The position numbers and the translations under genes are program-made. The notes under the pieces are model-generated. The model did not search any database. It was not told the origin of the DNA and saw only the letters and a program-made list of their open reading frames with translations. A stretch of 64,000 nt of DNA from Magnolia sinica (taxonomy: Eukaryota > Streptophyta > Magnoliopsida > Magnoliales > Magnoliaceae): positions 102,217,759-102,281,758 of the forward strand of contig NC_080578.1 in the NCBI RefSeq assembly GCF_029962835.1. Direction: 5' to 3'. Shown here one piece after another: positions 35,901-46,638 of the stretch; position 1 is the stretch's first letter; the number at the start of each line of letters is the position of its first letter.

Positions 35901-36304
35901 TTTGGCTAGCTCGATTGCTGACTTGTTATCCACATACTAGTTTGTTGGTTGTATAAGCCAAAGCTTTTCTTGGCTTTACAAAGCCTTAGCATAACTAAGA
36001 AATCTGATGCAGAAGGAAGAAAGAGAGAAGAAAAACAGAATTTTTATTCTTTTAAACTGCTTTGCTGCTACAAACTTCTCACACTTGCTATTGACTAGCT
36101 TGCTTTGCTTGCTTCAACTGGATACACAGGATGCCAATTTATAGGCATTTGAATGTAAGGTGAAAAGACAAAACTGCCCCTACTATATTCCTAGCAAATA
36201 CACAAAGCATTTCATCTTCCAAAACAGCTCCATGGAAAGTGTTGTTGTGCTTTGGAAGATGAATAGTCACAGCAAATGCTGGGCTTTGGTTTGCAATTCC
36301 AACA
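32908..36304 (-). repeat. Copia LTR + RNase H array (right part)
   Basis: Continuation of the array after the Athila insertion: rest of LTR 5 (32908-33276), RNase H piece 5 (33277-33454 and 35836-35942, split by a LINE) and LTR 6 (35943-36304). The outer flanks of the whole array, atcga (15883-15887) and attga (36305-36309), differ at one of five bases, consistent with an aged target-site duplication of one original Copia insertion. Fossil. Confidence 0.75.
33455..35836 (-). mobile_element. 5'-truncated L1-type LINE
   Basis: On the minus strand: the end of reverse transcriptase with the FADD box (HSLFADDTLIFTN, about 35745), KCSFFCPKK, a zinc-knuckle-type linker, and RNase H (WVKINVDGSARGNPG, IIIESDSCLVVDLI, about 34130-33860). 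The 3' untranslated part and a T-rich tract (33455-33500) are the tail. It is broken by stops and shifts. Flanks 'taatatgttt' and 'taatgtgttt' look like a 10-bp target-site duplication in the Copia RNase H piece. Confidence 0.8.
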
Positions 36305-36468
36305 ATTGACATATGCTGGTCATCGAAGGGAGCTCGTCCTAGACTGGACATGGATAGGAACAGTTAGGGACAATTGACATATGCGGTTCATATGCTGGAG
36401 ATATCACCTCAGCAGCTGATGGAGGAACGCGAGAGGGATAGGGGAAGAGATCGACATCGGGAGGAACC

Positions 36469-38007
36469 GTGGGAGACAATTGCTTCCCGAAAATCTCAAT
36501 CTTCCAAATCTCTTTCTCCCTTTTTGCAGCAAACCTAACCTTTGATACAACGGAAGAACTTCTCCATATTTTCGGTCAATTTGGGAAAATACGAGATGTG
36601 TTCATACCATGGAATAGACAGCTTAATCGACCCCGCGGATTTGCCTTCATCTGTTTTTGTTATGAATAGGACGCGATCAACGCCATCCATTATCTTCATG
36701 AAAGAAGGATCGATGGGAGGGTGGCTCATATTGCTTGGGCGAAAAAGAAATCAGACAACCAAGTTGCAATGCGATCATCCTCTTACCTTGAATACCAAAA
36801 GAAAAAATCACAAATGGCTTGGTCGTTCCTGGATGCCGCTATCAGATCTAAGTCGGATGCAAAAACCCTAACGGAAGAGGGCTTGAGGGTCACTACCACC
36901 TCAGATTCAAAAGCAGTGGAAAACTGGCTTCGATGGTTGAATCTCGCCATGGTGGGGATAGCAATGGATCGGGATGTCCACCTTGATCGACTAATAGGAT
37001 CATTGAAAAATTTGAATCTAAAGCTTTCTAATACAGAGATAGTAAGGATAACTACTACAAAATTTCTGATCCTATTCAAATCTGAATCCGAGATTGACGC
37101 TTGCAAGAGAAACGCTGCTTTACAAAAGGAAATGGGGCTCCAATTGATAGAAAAATGGTCTTCAGAGGAGGTCATTGGGGCTGATGGTGTTTGGATCAGA
37201 CTGTTCGGAATCCCAACCCATGCCCGGATCGAGTCCGTCATTCTTGATCTGGCGAGTTTTTTCGGTAAGATCATTCAAATAGACTTCAACTCGAGGTTCG
37301 AAAACTTTCAAGCGTTTGCAAGGATCAAAGTCATTCCTCGTCGAGGAGCCTCTTTCAACCAGGTGCTAAGGTTAAGAGTATTGGAGAAGGAGTATCTCAT
37401 AATTGCAGAGATGGAGTCTCTATTCAAGTGTTGTTCCTCTTCATCCATCCAACAATCATCAAATAAAAGCACCAAGCATTGGGTACTCAGAAGGTTTCAT
37501 GGCAACACTAAACCCCCATCAGTTGTTTATGAAAATATTTTTGTAAGAGCAGAAGATACTAATAATAGAATATTGAGCAAGCAGTCAAGTGATTGTAATT
37601 ACACTAATATAGGTGATGGTGTCAAAGCATATTTGGGTGCTGGTGGGATTGTCTCTACCCTTGAGGACGTCATGCCAATCACGGTATTTTGCGAGAAAGA
37701 AACTATTGGGGGAAGAGACATAACAGGTGTTTGCGAAAATGTCACGTTAAAGAAAAATGACAACATTGGCGACATCGTTAAGTCAGTTGATCAGGCTGCA
37801 ACGAGGGTGGGGTCAATAGTCATTCACGGTACTTGGGGAGAACAAGAAGCTCCTGATCAAGATACGATGATCGTTTCAGCTAATGCTTCACCTGCGATGG
37901 GCAGAACTGTTATCTCTTCAATGCGTCAGGAGTGTCTTCAGTTTGAACGGCAATCCGACCATAATTCAGTCTATCATGGTGAGGTCGATATGCTGGGTGG
38001 ATTGTAG
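36469..38007 (+). pseudogene. LINE ORF1 (RRM-type RNA-binding protein)
   Basis: The N-terminal part reads as an RRM: RNP2-like LFAANLTF, RNP1-like RPRGFAFICF and an alpha helix with DAINAIHYLHERRIDG. A TAG stop (36667-36669) interrupts it after ICFCYE. The frame reopens and runs to 38007 with a DUF4283-like region (WIRLFGIPTHARIESVILDL, about residues 155-175 counted from 36721). RRM plus DUF4283 is the known ORF1p layout of plant L1 elements, where it binds the element's RNA. The premature stop makes this copy non-functional as read. Confidence 0.75.
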
Positions 38008-38079
38008 CCTTACGCTCAGCCACAATAGAGCTTAATTCCGACAGTCAACCACTCGGATATAATACATCCCGAAGCCTTC

Positions 38080-38685
38080 ATGGATAGGAATGCCGATCCC
38101 GAAGTAGCGTGGTATTTGTCTATGATCACCAGTAACCACCTACAATCTCAGGAACTGAATCAAGAAAAGGTGCATGCTTGTGGTAAGGAGAATATCCCTC
38201 TAGAGTTAAAGATCAATTCTGCACGAAAGTGGATTGAGATGGTTGAGAGTGGTGACCCCAGAGCTGGGACTGCAAGTGCTAGACATTCATGTTCAACCTG
38301 TTACATTCCCTCCATCCCTCAAGATCAGTTCTGTGTTGCTCCTTCCCCACCTCCTCCCTTAGATCTCCAACCCCTCTCCGTATTTCCCCCTTTAACTGAT
38401 TATCAGCCGACCCTGCAACTAGAACTCCCCTACTCAGCCCTCCTACCTGCGGCACCCACCCTTCCATTACCCTCTCATACCTCTGCTCCATCACCCAAGT
38501 CCTGCAAACATACCTACCCTGCTTCTAGCCTTGCCCCTGTTATCTACAAGCAGTCCCAGCTAGCCCTTCCGAGTCCTCCTGCTTCAGCATCTCTGATGAC
38601 CCCCTCAACAGCAGACACATGCTTCACTCCTCGTCCCATTCAAGTGATTCCGGAATCTATCCTTCCTCCTCCAGATGTTTCTTAA
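38080..38685 (+). pseudogene. LINE ORF1 C-terminal Ser/Pro-rich tail
   Basis: About 200 residues, strongly rich in Pro, Ser and Leu (APSPPPPLDLQPLSVFPPL). It lies between the DUF4283-like part and ORF2. I read it as the disordered tail of ORF1p separated by frame damage, since it sits inside the TSD-bounded LINE. A second remnant (38760-39029) continues it. Confidence 0.5.
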
Positions 38686-39090
38686 GACGTAATAAAGCTT
38701 GATCGGAGGGTAGTTCGCCCCTACAAGTTAATCACAACCTCAGCAGTCGGATCAATAGCGTGCCTTTTCAAGAATGTTGGAATGGTGTAGAGGAGTCCGG
38801 TATTGGAAACCTCGTATCGAAAGACAAGCTGGGTGACATTATGGTGGACCTATCCTCCTCCTTCGATAAAGAGCAAGCCAATTCATCCCCTCATGTCGAC
38901 GCTGCATCCTCAGTTACCCAATTGTCGAATGGGCAAAATGTTTCTTTGTCCCCTATTCGAGTTCCAGCTCCTCCCACAGCGAACAAAAATACCAGAAAGC
39001 AATCTAGAAGACCTCAGCTTAGATTGTAATATTTAAGTGAATGGTACAGCCGATTGCGAAATCTAAAACGCCGGGCAGTGAATTCTGGAT

Positions 39091-40606
39091 GTGTTACGGA
39101 TGGATAATGCAATTATATGGAATGCGCACAGAGTCGGCAATGCGCCTACGATCAAATCTCTTAAACAAATGGTAAAGAAATTTAATCCCTGTCTCCTGGC
39201 GATCCTGGAACCCATGCTTTTTTACGGTAAAAGGGTAGTGCTGGGCCTAAAGTTAGGCTTTCATTGCTCGGTTTCAAACGGTGATCAGGGGGAAAAATCT
39301 GAATTTTCTTCAAAAATCAGTTGAATGCTTTGACAACCATGGTTTCAAATCAGATGATGACTCTATCCTTCTCTCCCCCTACCAGGAACGATCTGATCTC
39401 TCTCTCGGTGGTGTATGCTAGGTGCTGCAAAATCCAGAGGCGAACGCTATGGAACAAGATTAAAGTTCTTGGCAGATCGGTCCAGGGGGCATGGGCCATT
39501 GCAGGAGACTTCAATGTGGTGGCTAATTTAGAAGAAAGGAGAGGTAGCCGTGCTACCGTTGCTTCTAGCATGACAGATTTTGCTGAGATGATCCACAACG
39601 CCGGCCTGATTGACGCAGGATTCGTGGGCAACCGGTTTACTTGGTGCAACAACCGTGAAGGCAATGCTCCTGTTTGGGCAAGGCTGGACAAAGTTCTCCT
39701 AAACTCCAACTGAGTGTCTACTTTCCCGCTGTTTCACGTCAAACATCTTCCCAGAATCAACTCCGACCATGCACCGCTGCGCCTCGTTTTTGCTTCCCAT
39801 GATCCCCCAAAGGTCAGGCCTTTTAAATTTCTCAGAATGTGGACACTGCATGATTCTTTCCATCAGCTAATTCAAAAGGCTTAGATGGGAGAATGCACCC
39901 CTCAGCCGATGATCAATATTTAGTTGAAGTTGAAAAAAATAAAACGACTGCTAAAGGTGTGGAACAAGGAAACATTCAGAAATATATTCTTACAGATCCA
40001 AAAAGTGGAAGAGGAGCTCGAAAGAATCAACTTTAGCATGCAATCTAACCCCTCTGATGATCTCTCCAATCAGTTCATTGACGCTAAACACAAGTTAAGC
40101 TAGCTTCACCTCATGGAGGAAGTCTTTTGGAAACAAAAATCCAGAAATTCTTGGCTTGTAGAGGGAGATAAAAATACCAAATTCTTTCATTCGTCTGTCA
40201 ATGAAAGACTTAGAAGGGCATCCATTACCTCCATTAGAAATGCGGCTGGGGATTCGGTCTCTTCTATCCAAGATATTAAGGTCGAAGCGGTCATATTCTT
40301 CAAGGACCTCTTTCAAGCTGAACCCATCTCATTTAATGCTGATTTCATCCAAGCTATCCCCCAGGTTATTAACCACATGATAATGTCTCGCTATTGGCTC
40401 CTCCTTCCATGGAAGAGGTCAAAGCGGCAGCTTTTTTTGTGCCTTGTAACGGGGCTGCGGGTCCCGATGGCTTCTCGGTGGCCTTCTATGCATCCTATTG
40501 GGACATCGTTGACAACGACATTCTTCAAGCGGCAAGAGCCTTTTCGGCTAGGAACGCTCTTCCTAGAGCCTTCACTTCTAACCTCATTTGCCTTATCCCT
40601 AAGGCT
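39091..40606 (+). pseudogene. LINE ORF2, endonuclease and first RT motifs
   Basis: The apurinic-type endonuclease starts MLRMDNAIIWNAHRVGNAP. It contains the metal-binding AGDFNVV (about 39500), GFVGNRFTWCNN, RLDKVLLN and NSDHAPLRL (about 39757), which are the catalytic blocks of L1 endonucleases. RT then begins with SWLVEGDKNTKFFH and GAAGPDGFSVAFY (about 40450-40490) and ends at LICLIPKAPS, where the LTR-like element is inserted. A TGA at 39322-39324 and at least three frame breaks are present. Confidence 0.85.
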
Positions 40607-42379
40607 CCTTCTATCACGCCCCAAACTTGGAGACCGGGCTCACAAAATTTCCGATCGCCAAATTCGATGCTGACAGCCTCCGTAATAACCCATTCTCGGC
40701 TCCCAGCGTATATACGCTAGATTCCGATCCTGGGATCCTACAAGGAAGATTTTTTTTTCAATGTACATTTATCTCGTAATGAGCATAACCACAAGATTAC
40801 CCAAATCACCAAGGCAACATCATCATCACATATCTACTAATATAATCGATTGAGTACAATACTGAAAAGGAAATACATATATAAAATAAATCAAAGCTCC
40901 AGAAGACCGCTGCATGCTCCAGGCTCAATGCTGCTGCAACCTAATATCACCTGCACGCATCTATCGTGCATAAGCTTATAGAAAGCTTAGTGGGTGGTGT
41001 AAGTGTGTGCATAAGGTAGGTGTCAAGTAAGAAATATCAGAGTAAGCGGAAATACTAAGAAGCCCATAATCATACAACATCATAAATACTGGCAAGATCA
41101 TAAATCATACGATATCAGAGTAATGCGAAAACATGCTGATAGGCCCATAAATACCATCAGCCTTATCCAGGCTATGCGATGCAAGAATATAATAAACCAA
41201 TATCATATACTGAGGAAGCAATGTAAATCACCTATGTAATGGGGAGACATAGTAAGCCAAATATCAGATACCGAGTCTACGAATATCGTTAACCTTAATT
41301 ATGTTATGCAATATAGAAGCACAGTAAACCAACTGCTATGTGCTAAAGATGCAATGCGATGCGAATGAAATGACCAAGCTGGAGTGTGAAGTCAGGATGA
41401 TAGTACGTAGTATCGCAGGCTACGGGGTCCATCACAAGAGACTTCTATCCAAACCAGTCCCATACCTAAATTTGGATAGCCAGACTCAATGTAGTAGACT
41501 CCTGATCTTAGGTTAGTCGTGCGCCCAACCGAAATCCTGGCCATGCGAAGGAACACAACAATTAGTTGTGCACCACCAGCCCAAGTGGATAGTGAATGAA
41601 ATGAATGTATGAACATGCAACTCCTACTCAATAAGTCCACATATCAGTATGGTTCCTCTCTGGAAAATCACCGGGGTCTATTACATTCCAAACCGAGTTG
41701 CCGCCCCATCGCGCGCAACAAGGTGAGTGGAAGAGACCTCACTATCCACCTGCCAATATCGGGCCCGGCTCGTCGATAGCGGACCCATTCCTCGAGCTGA
41801 TCAAACTCAGCCTAGCATTATTCCCTTCCTCTCGGGCAGGTAAGGCCATACCCCCTTCCAACCGACCACGACACAGTGGGAGACGCGGCCTAATGGTATA
41901 CGGCCCTCATACGCTAGTGCATCCACTCGGTCTAGACGTTGGAGCAACCTCTGGAACCAAGAGGGTTTAGGGACTTTCACCCAGAGATATCTATAGCACC
42001 CCATATAGAACAGATTTTCGGTGCCCCATCTGGCCATCCACAATATGCCTGTGGAGGCTACAGCCCTGATGTCGCTAGGGCACACAATGCAAGATGCATG
42101 AGTCATACAATCTAGTCATGCATCAACCCTGCGCATACCGTGCGCTCATGTGAGACAACCTCCACCTATCAGGGAGTCTCATAACAATTTGCCTAATGAA
42201 ATATGCAATGGTCAATCACATCTCATAACAAACATGCAGATGATGCGTATGGGCATGTATCATGATGCTATGCAGTCACATACTCATAATCAGTATCAAT
42301 GACTAGCATCGACAATCGATCTTAACAATGTGGACATTTAACCAACATTGCCCTCAAGGAATGACCTACATAAAACCTA

Positions 42380-43830
42380 ACATATAGTAGACTCATGGCC
42401 TCACACAAGGACCTAATATACAACACCATGAGCTTTACTCAAGGGCCACATATACACAATAGGTGGGCCCTGCTCATGGGCTTCGAATACATGACATGTG
42501 GGCCCTACACATGGGTTACAAATACGTCAGATGCGTCATACATCATGAGCCTAATACATATCACAATGGCCTTGCCCATAGGCCACGAATACACCACAAT
42601 GGGCCTTGCCCATGGGCCATGAATACATCACAGTAGGCCTCAACTATGGTTCGCATATACATCATATAGGTCTCGATAAACGAAATCGACACTCGAAATT
42701 GGCCTCGACAATCGAAGTTGGTCTATACAATCGACCTCGACAATTGGAATCGGCTTCGATACTCGGCCTCAACAATCGAAATCAGTAAATCGGTCACGAC
42801 AATCAGATCGATCGATAATCATAATCGGAAAATCGGTCACGACAATCAGGTCGATCAATAATCAGAATCGGCAAATAAATCACGATAATCAGGATCGATC
42901 GATAATCAAAGTCGACAAATCGGTCACAATAATCGGATCGATCGATAATCAAAATCGGCAAATCGGTCACGACAATCAGGTTGATCAATAATCAGAGTCA
43001 GCAAATCGGTCATGACAATCGAGATCGATCGATAATTAGAGCCAGCAAATCGGTCACAACAATCGAGATCGATCGATAATCAGATTCGGCAAATCGGTCA
43101 CGTCAATCGGATCGATCGATAATCAGCACTCGACTAAGACAAATCAGAATCGGTAATCGGCCTCGATCGATAATCAGCCTCGATCGGTATCAGGCAATCG
43201 GCTAAGACAAATAAGAATCGGTAATCGGCCTCGATCAACAATCAACTAAGACAAATTAAAATCGGTAATCGGCCTCGATCGATAATCAACACTCGACAAA
43301 GACAAATCAGAATCGGTAATCGGCCTTGATCGATAATCAGTCTCGATCGGTAATCAGCCTCGATCGGTATTCGGCAATCGGCTAAGACAAATCAGCATAT
43401 AAACAAGGCGGGGTCCATTGATGAACAACCGATCATCTATAATGTAAAGATTGGCCCTCGGCCGTGGTTATATCAAATCTAGTAGCACGGAGTCATCCGT
43501 CTATGTGAATGGGGCCTACTTATCTGTGTTAACCCACAAGATAATTATGACAATGGCCTAATAAGACCTAAGGGAAGGTCACAATGTGGACATCCGACCA
43601 TCATTGCCCATCAATGTGGCCATTTAACCAAACATTGCTCCCAAGTAGTGGCTCTCATAGGGTCAATCGTATCATGGGCCCATGGCCTCACACAATGGCC
43701 GGAAATACTTCACAATGGGCCTCATCATATGGGTCATGAATATATCACTTTGGGCCTCCCCAATGGGCCGCAAATATACCACATTGGGCCCCATCATATG
43801 GGCCGCAAATACATCAATGCGGGCCGCACA
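42380..43830. repeat. Tandem repeat arrays inside the 6-kb LTR-like unit
   Basis: Three kinds of repeat occur. (1) ~30-bp 'atgggcc...aatacatcac' units at about 42395-42660 and 43640-43830. (2) A ~44-bp unit (aatcggtcacgacaatcaga + tcgatcgataatca), about eight copies, at 42787-43130. (3) A related 'gtaatcggcctcgatcgata' block, three to four copies, to about 43395. There are no coding signals; the open frames are repeat by-products. Confidence 0.8.
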
Positions 43831-43929
43831 AATGGACGACATGGATATGCAATACATACAGCACCGTCTAAACATTGTCCAGCACTGTCCAACACAATCT
43901 GGACGGTGTGGATGAAATAAATACATCAT

Positions 43930-45830
43930 GATCAGACCCATAACACCTTGTTGACTTCGACACAGCAGCTGCTCTGCTGCTGGGCCACAGATGGGCGGTT
44001 GGGGTAAAACACTTACCTCGTGATCAAATCCACAGAATGTGCTGGTGGGGCTCACTCATATGGATGGCATAGATGGAATAGATGGACGGCATGCAATGTA
44101 TACATCAAACGGGGCCACAAAAACTACTGACGTCAATACACAGCTATATAGCTGGTGTGAGGTACCTCTGCCAATCTGTCCAGTAGGTGGGTCCCACATG
44201 GTCCCACCACATACATATATATAAATCATATATACATATGATATAATAATATAATACTATGTGTGTGTATATATATATATATATGAGAGTGTATGTGTGT
44301 GTATGAAAAAAGGGGGCCGCCAGCACCCAACGTCCAGGCCTGGACGGACGGCCTAGATGCAGGACACATGCATCACGTGTGGAGTCCACACATGTGTGGA
44401 TGGTGCAGATAAGACCTATAAATCACGTGGGTCCCATCATATGGAGGGCACAGCTAAGAACATACATCACGATGTGGATCCTATCGTCCAACACACGGTG
44501 GTACAAAACACTTACATCAGGGCCCCATGTCCACGTGTGGAATGGGTGGCCATCTCTCAACAGGTGGGTCCAACCAGATGATGGACAACGTGGCTACATG
44601 CATCAAGGTGAGCTCCACCGTAAAAGAGCTGGACGGTGTGGATATACCCCACGTACATCGTCAGGGCCACCTTTCATCTGAATGGTGCAGCCATGACAAA
44701 TACATCAAGGTGGGCCCATCCCACACGTGCAGCACGTGTGGGTGGGCCCCACACACCAAGTGGGTGGACGGTTGTATATAAAATAACAATACAAATAAAA
44801 ATAAAAATAAAACATAAAGGTGGTTTCCACGTGGGGCCACCAGTTATAACATTTATTATATATTATATTATATTATATATAATATACAGTATCACATGTA
44901 GCCCTGTCCAGTGTCCAGATGACGGTCTGGATGGTTAATATACATTACCAAGGGGCCCACCGTCCAGAGATCTGGACGGTGTGGATGACATGAACATCGG
45001 TGGGTCCACGTGGTGTGGATAAATAAATCGAAGTGGACCCCACCTCACCTGAAAAACGGACGGATGGTCTGGGTGAAACACAGACCGCATGATGACACCC
45101 ACGGAACTGCTGAACACAGCAGCTATATTGTTGGTGAGAGGTACATCAGCCAACCTACTTCATTGAGGTGGTCCACATGTGTGGCCCTCTAGTCCATAAA
45201 AATGGACTGACGGTGTAGATATATCAATAAGATGGCTCCCACCGTCCAAGGATGGTGTGGATGAAACAGGTGGGACCCAAAGAAGTAGCTGCATCAATAC
45301 AGCAGCTGTATAGCTGGTGTGCGGTACATGTACGGCCCACCATCAATACAGCAGCCGCATAACTGCAGTGAGGTGCAGCGATTGCTGCTGCAAGCAAAAC
45401 AGGTGGGTCCCACGTGGGCCACCACCATCTATATCCTATATACTATATTATATTAATATAATATTAATTATCAATACTTTTTTTTTCTACTTATTACACC
45501 CCCACTGTCTGCTCACACTTCACTGCTGGCTACGTCCAGACTGTCTGGATGAAACCCACAATGCACGGTGGGTCCCTCTGTCCTAGATGGACGATGTGGA
45601 CACCACACGTGACTCACGTGGGTCCCACTTCTGATGGACGGCGTGGGTAAAATACATACTTCAAGGTGGGTCCCACATGAACGTGGCCCACCTGATTTGG
45701 ATCAATATGATATTTGTGTTTTCCCATCACAAATAAGGTAGACCCCACATGGCCTGTACGATGTGGATTTCAAACGTATAGCATGGTGGGTCTCACTCCA
45801 CATCATCATCATCATCATCAAAGAAAAGTA
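43930..45830. repeat. Degenerate 'ggtgggtcccac / tggacggtgtggat' repeats
   Basis: Many spaced copies of 'gtgggtcccac', 'tggacggtgtggat' and 'acagcagctatatagctg(g)tg' (for example near 44140, 45115 and 45300). It belongs to the 6-kb LTR-like unit and echoes the window's MITE motif. Confidence 0.6.
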
Positions 45831-46134
45831 GAGAGAGAAAGAGAGAAAGATCGGTGAGAAGGGGAGGGACCCCGCCACTATGGGCCCTCCCTAAACAATG
45901 CAAACATCAAGATGGGTCCCACCATATGTGGACCCTCAAATCACAAATCAAATGAATAAAATCACCCACCTTAGATCTCTTCTTCCTTCTTCCTCCAATG
46001 CATGTTAGATCTCCAAATGAACAATTTTAACAGTTGGGATCATACTTGGATGGTGGAGATGGGAGATAGAAATGGGCCACACAAAGCTCCTCCCATGGAG
46101 AGCCATGGAGGTGGGTTGCTTGGGAGGAAAAAAA

Positions 46135-46169
46135 TGAGAGAGAGAGAGAGAGATGAGAGAGAGAGGTGT

Positions 46170-46209
<40 letters not shown>
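46135..46209. repeat. (GA)n microsatellite
   Basis: Long interrupted GA runs at the 3' side of the 6-kb LTR-like unit. Confidence 0.9.
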
Positions 46210-46212
<3 letters not shown>

Positions 46213-46638
46213 GTGTGATGGGTGAAAAGGTGAGTGATGTGTACTTGTGTAAGAGAAAGTTGACTTTATGGGAAGGGTGGTTGTACTTGGGGACGGGTGA
46301 GTGATGGAGTGTGATGTGTACTTTGATTGATGGGATTGATGGGATTGATGTGATGGGTTTCTCGGGATTTGCAACGAGCAGCCTTTTCCTCGAACTGAAC
46401 GCGGGCTCACATCTCCTGGCTAAGGTACTGCATTGGCGTGTAAGACGCGACATCAGAACCGCAGTGACGACGCGGTCGCACTGGTACAAGTCTCGGGTCG
46501 CACCGATTCTGATATACGGGACACGACTCAGGATCGCGTACAAATGCTGGTAATAGATCGCAGGTCGCCGGAATTCGACCGAGAGGACTGCGGAAGCTTA
46601 CGGAATGATACGGTCTAGGACACGGGCCTTACACCTTC

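Larger units (their letters stand above)
40612..46633. mobile_element. 6.0-kb LTR-like unit, probably a solo LTR
   Basis: It starts tatcacgccccaaacttgg (a TGTCACGCCCC-type LTR start), ends gggccttaca, and is flanked by a perfect CCTTC duplication (40607-40611, 46634-46638) inside the LINE RT. No second copy of its ends and no gag or pol is found inside, so it is either a very long solo LTR or a coding-free LTR element. The ends resemble chromovirus (Tekay/Del) LTRs. The interior is largely short tandem repeats. Fossil or at least non-coding. Confidence 0.7.

Noticed and set aside
38080-38685. Pro/Ser-rich protein as a host gene
   Set aside because: Located inside the TSD-bounded LINE between ORF1 and ORF2. 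Read as the damaged ORF1 tail.
42787-43400. CRISPR-like array
   Set aside because: Plant nuclear context. The repeats are contiguous and diverged with no unique spacers.
42395-44781. Several overlapping open frames of 60-127 codons
   Set aside because: They follow the short tandem repeats of the 6-kb LTR-like unit in several frames at once, which is a composition effect.
46040-46543. Ser/Leu repeat protein on the minus strand
   Set aside because: Product of the GA/TC microsatellite at 46135-46209.
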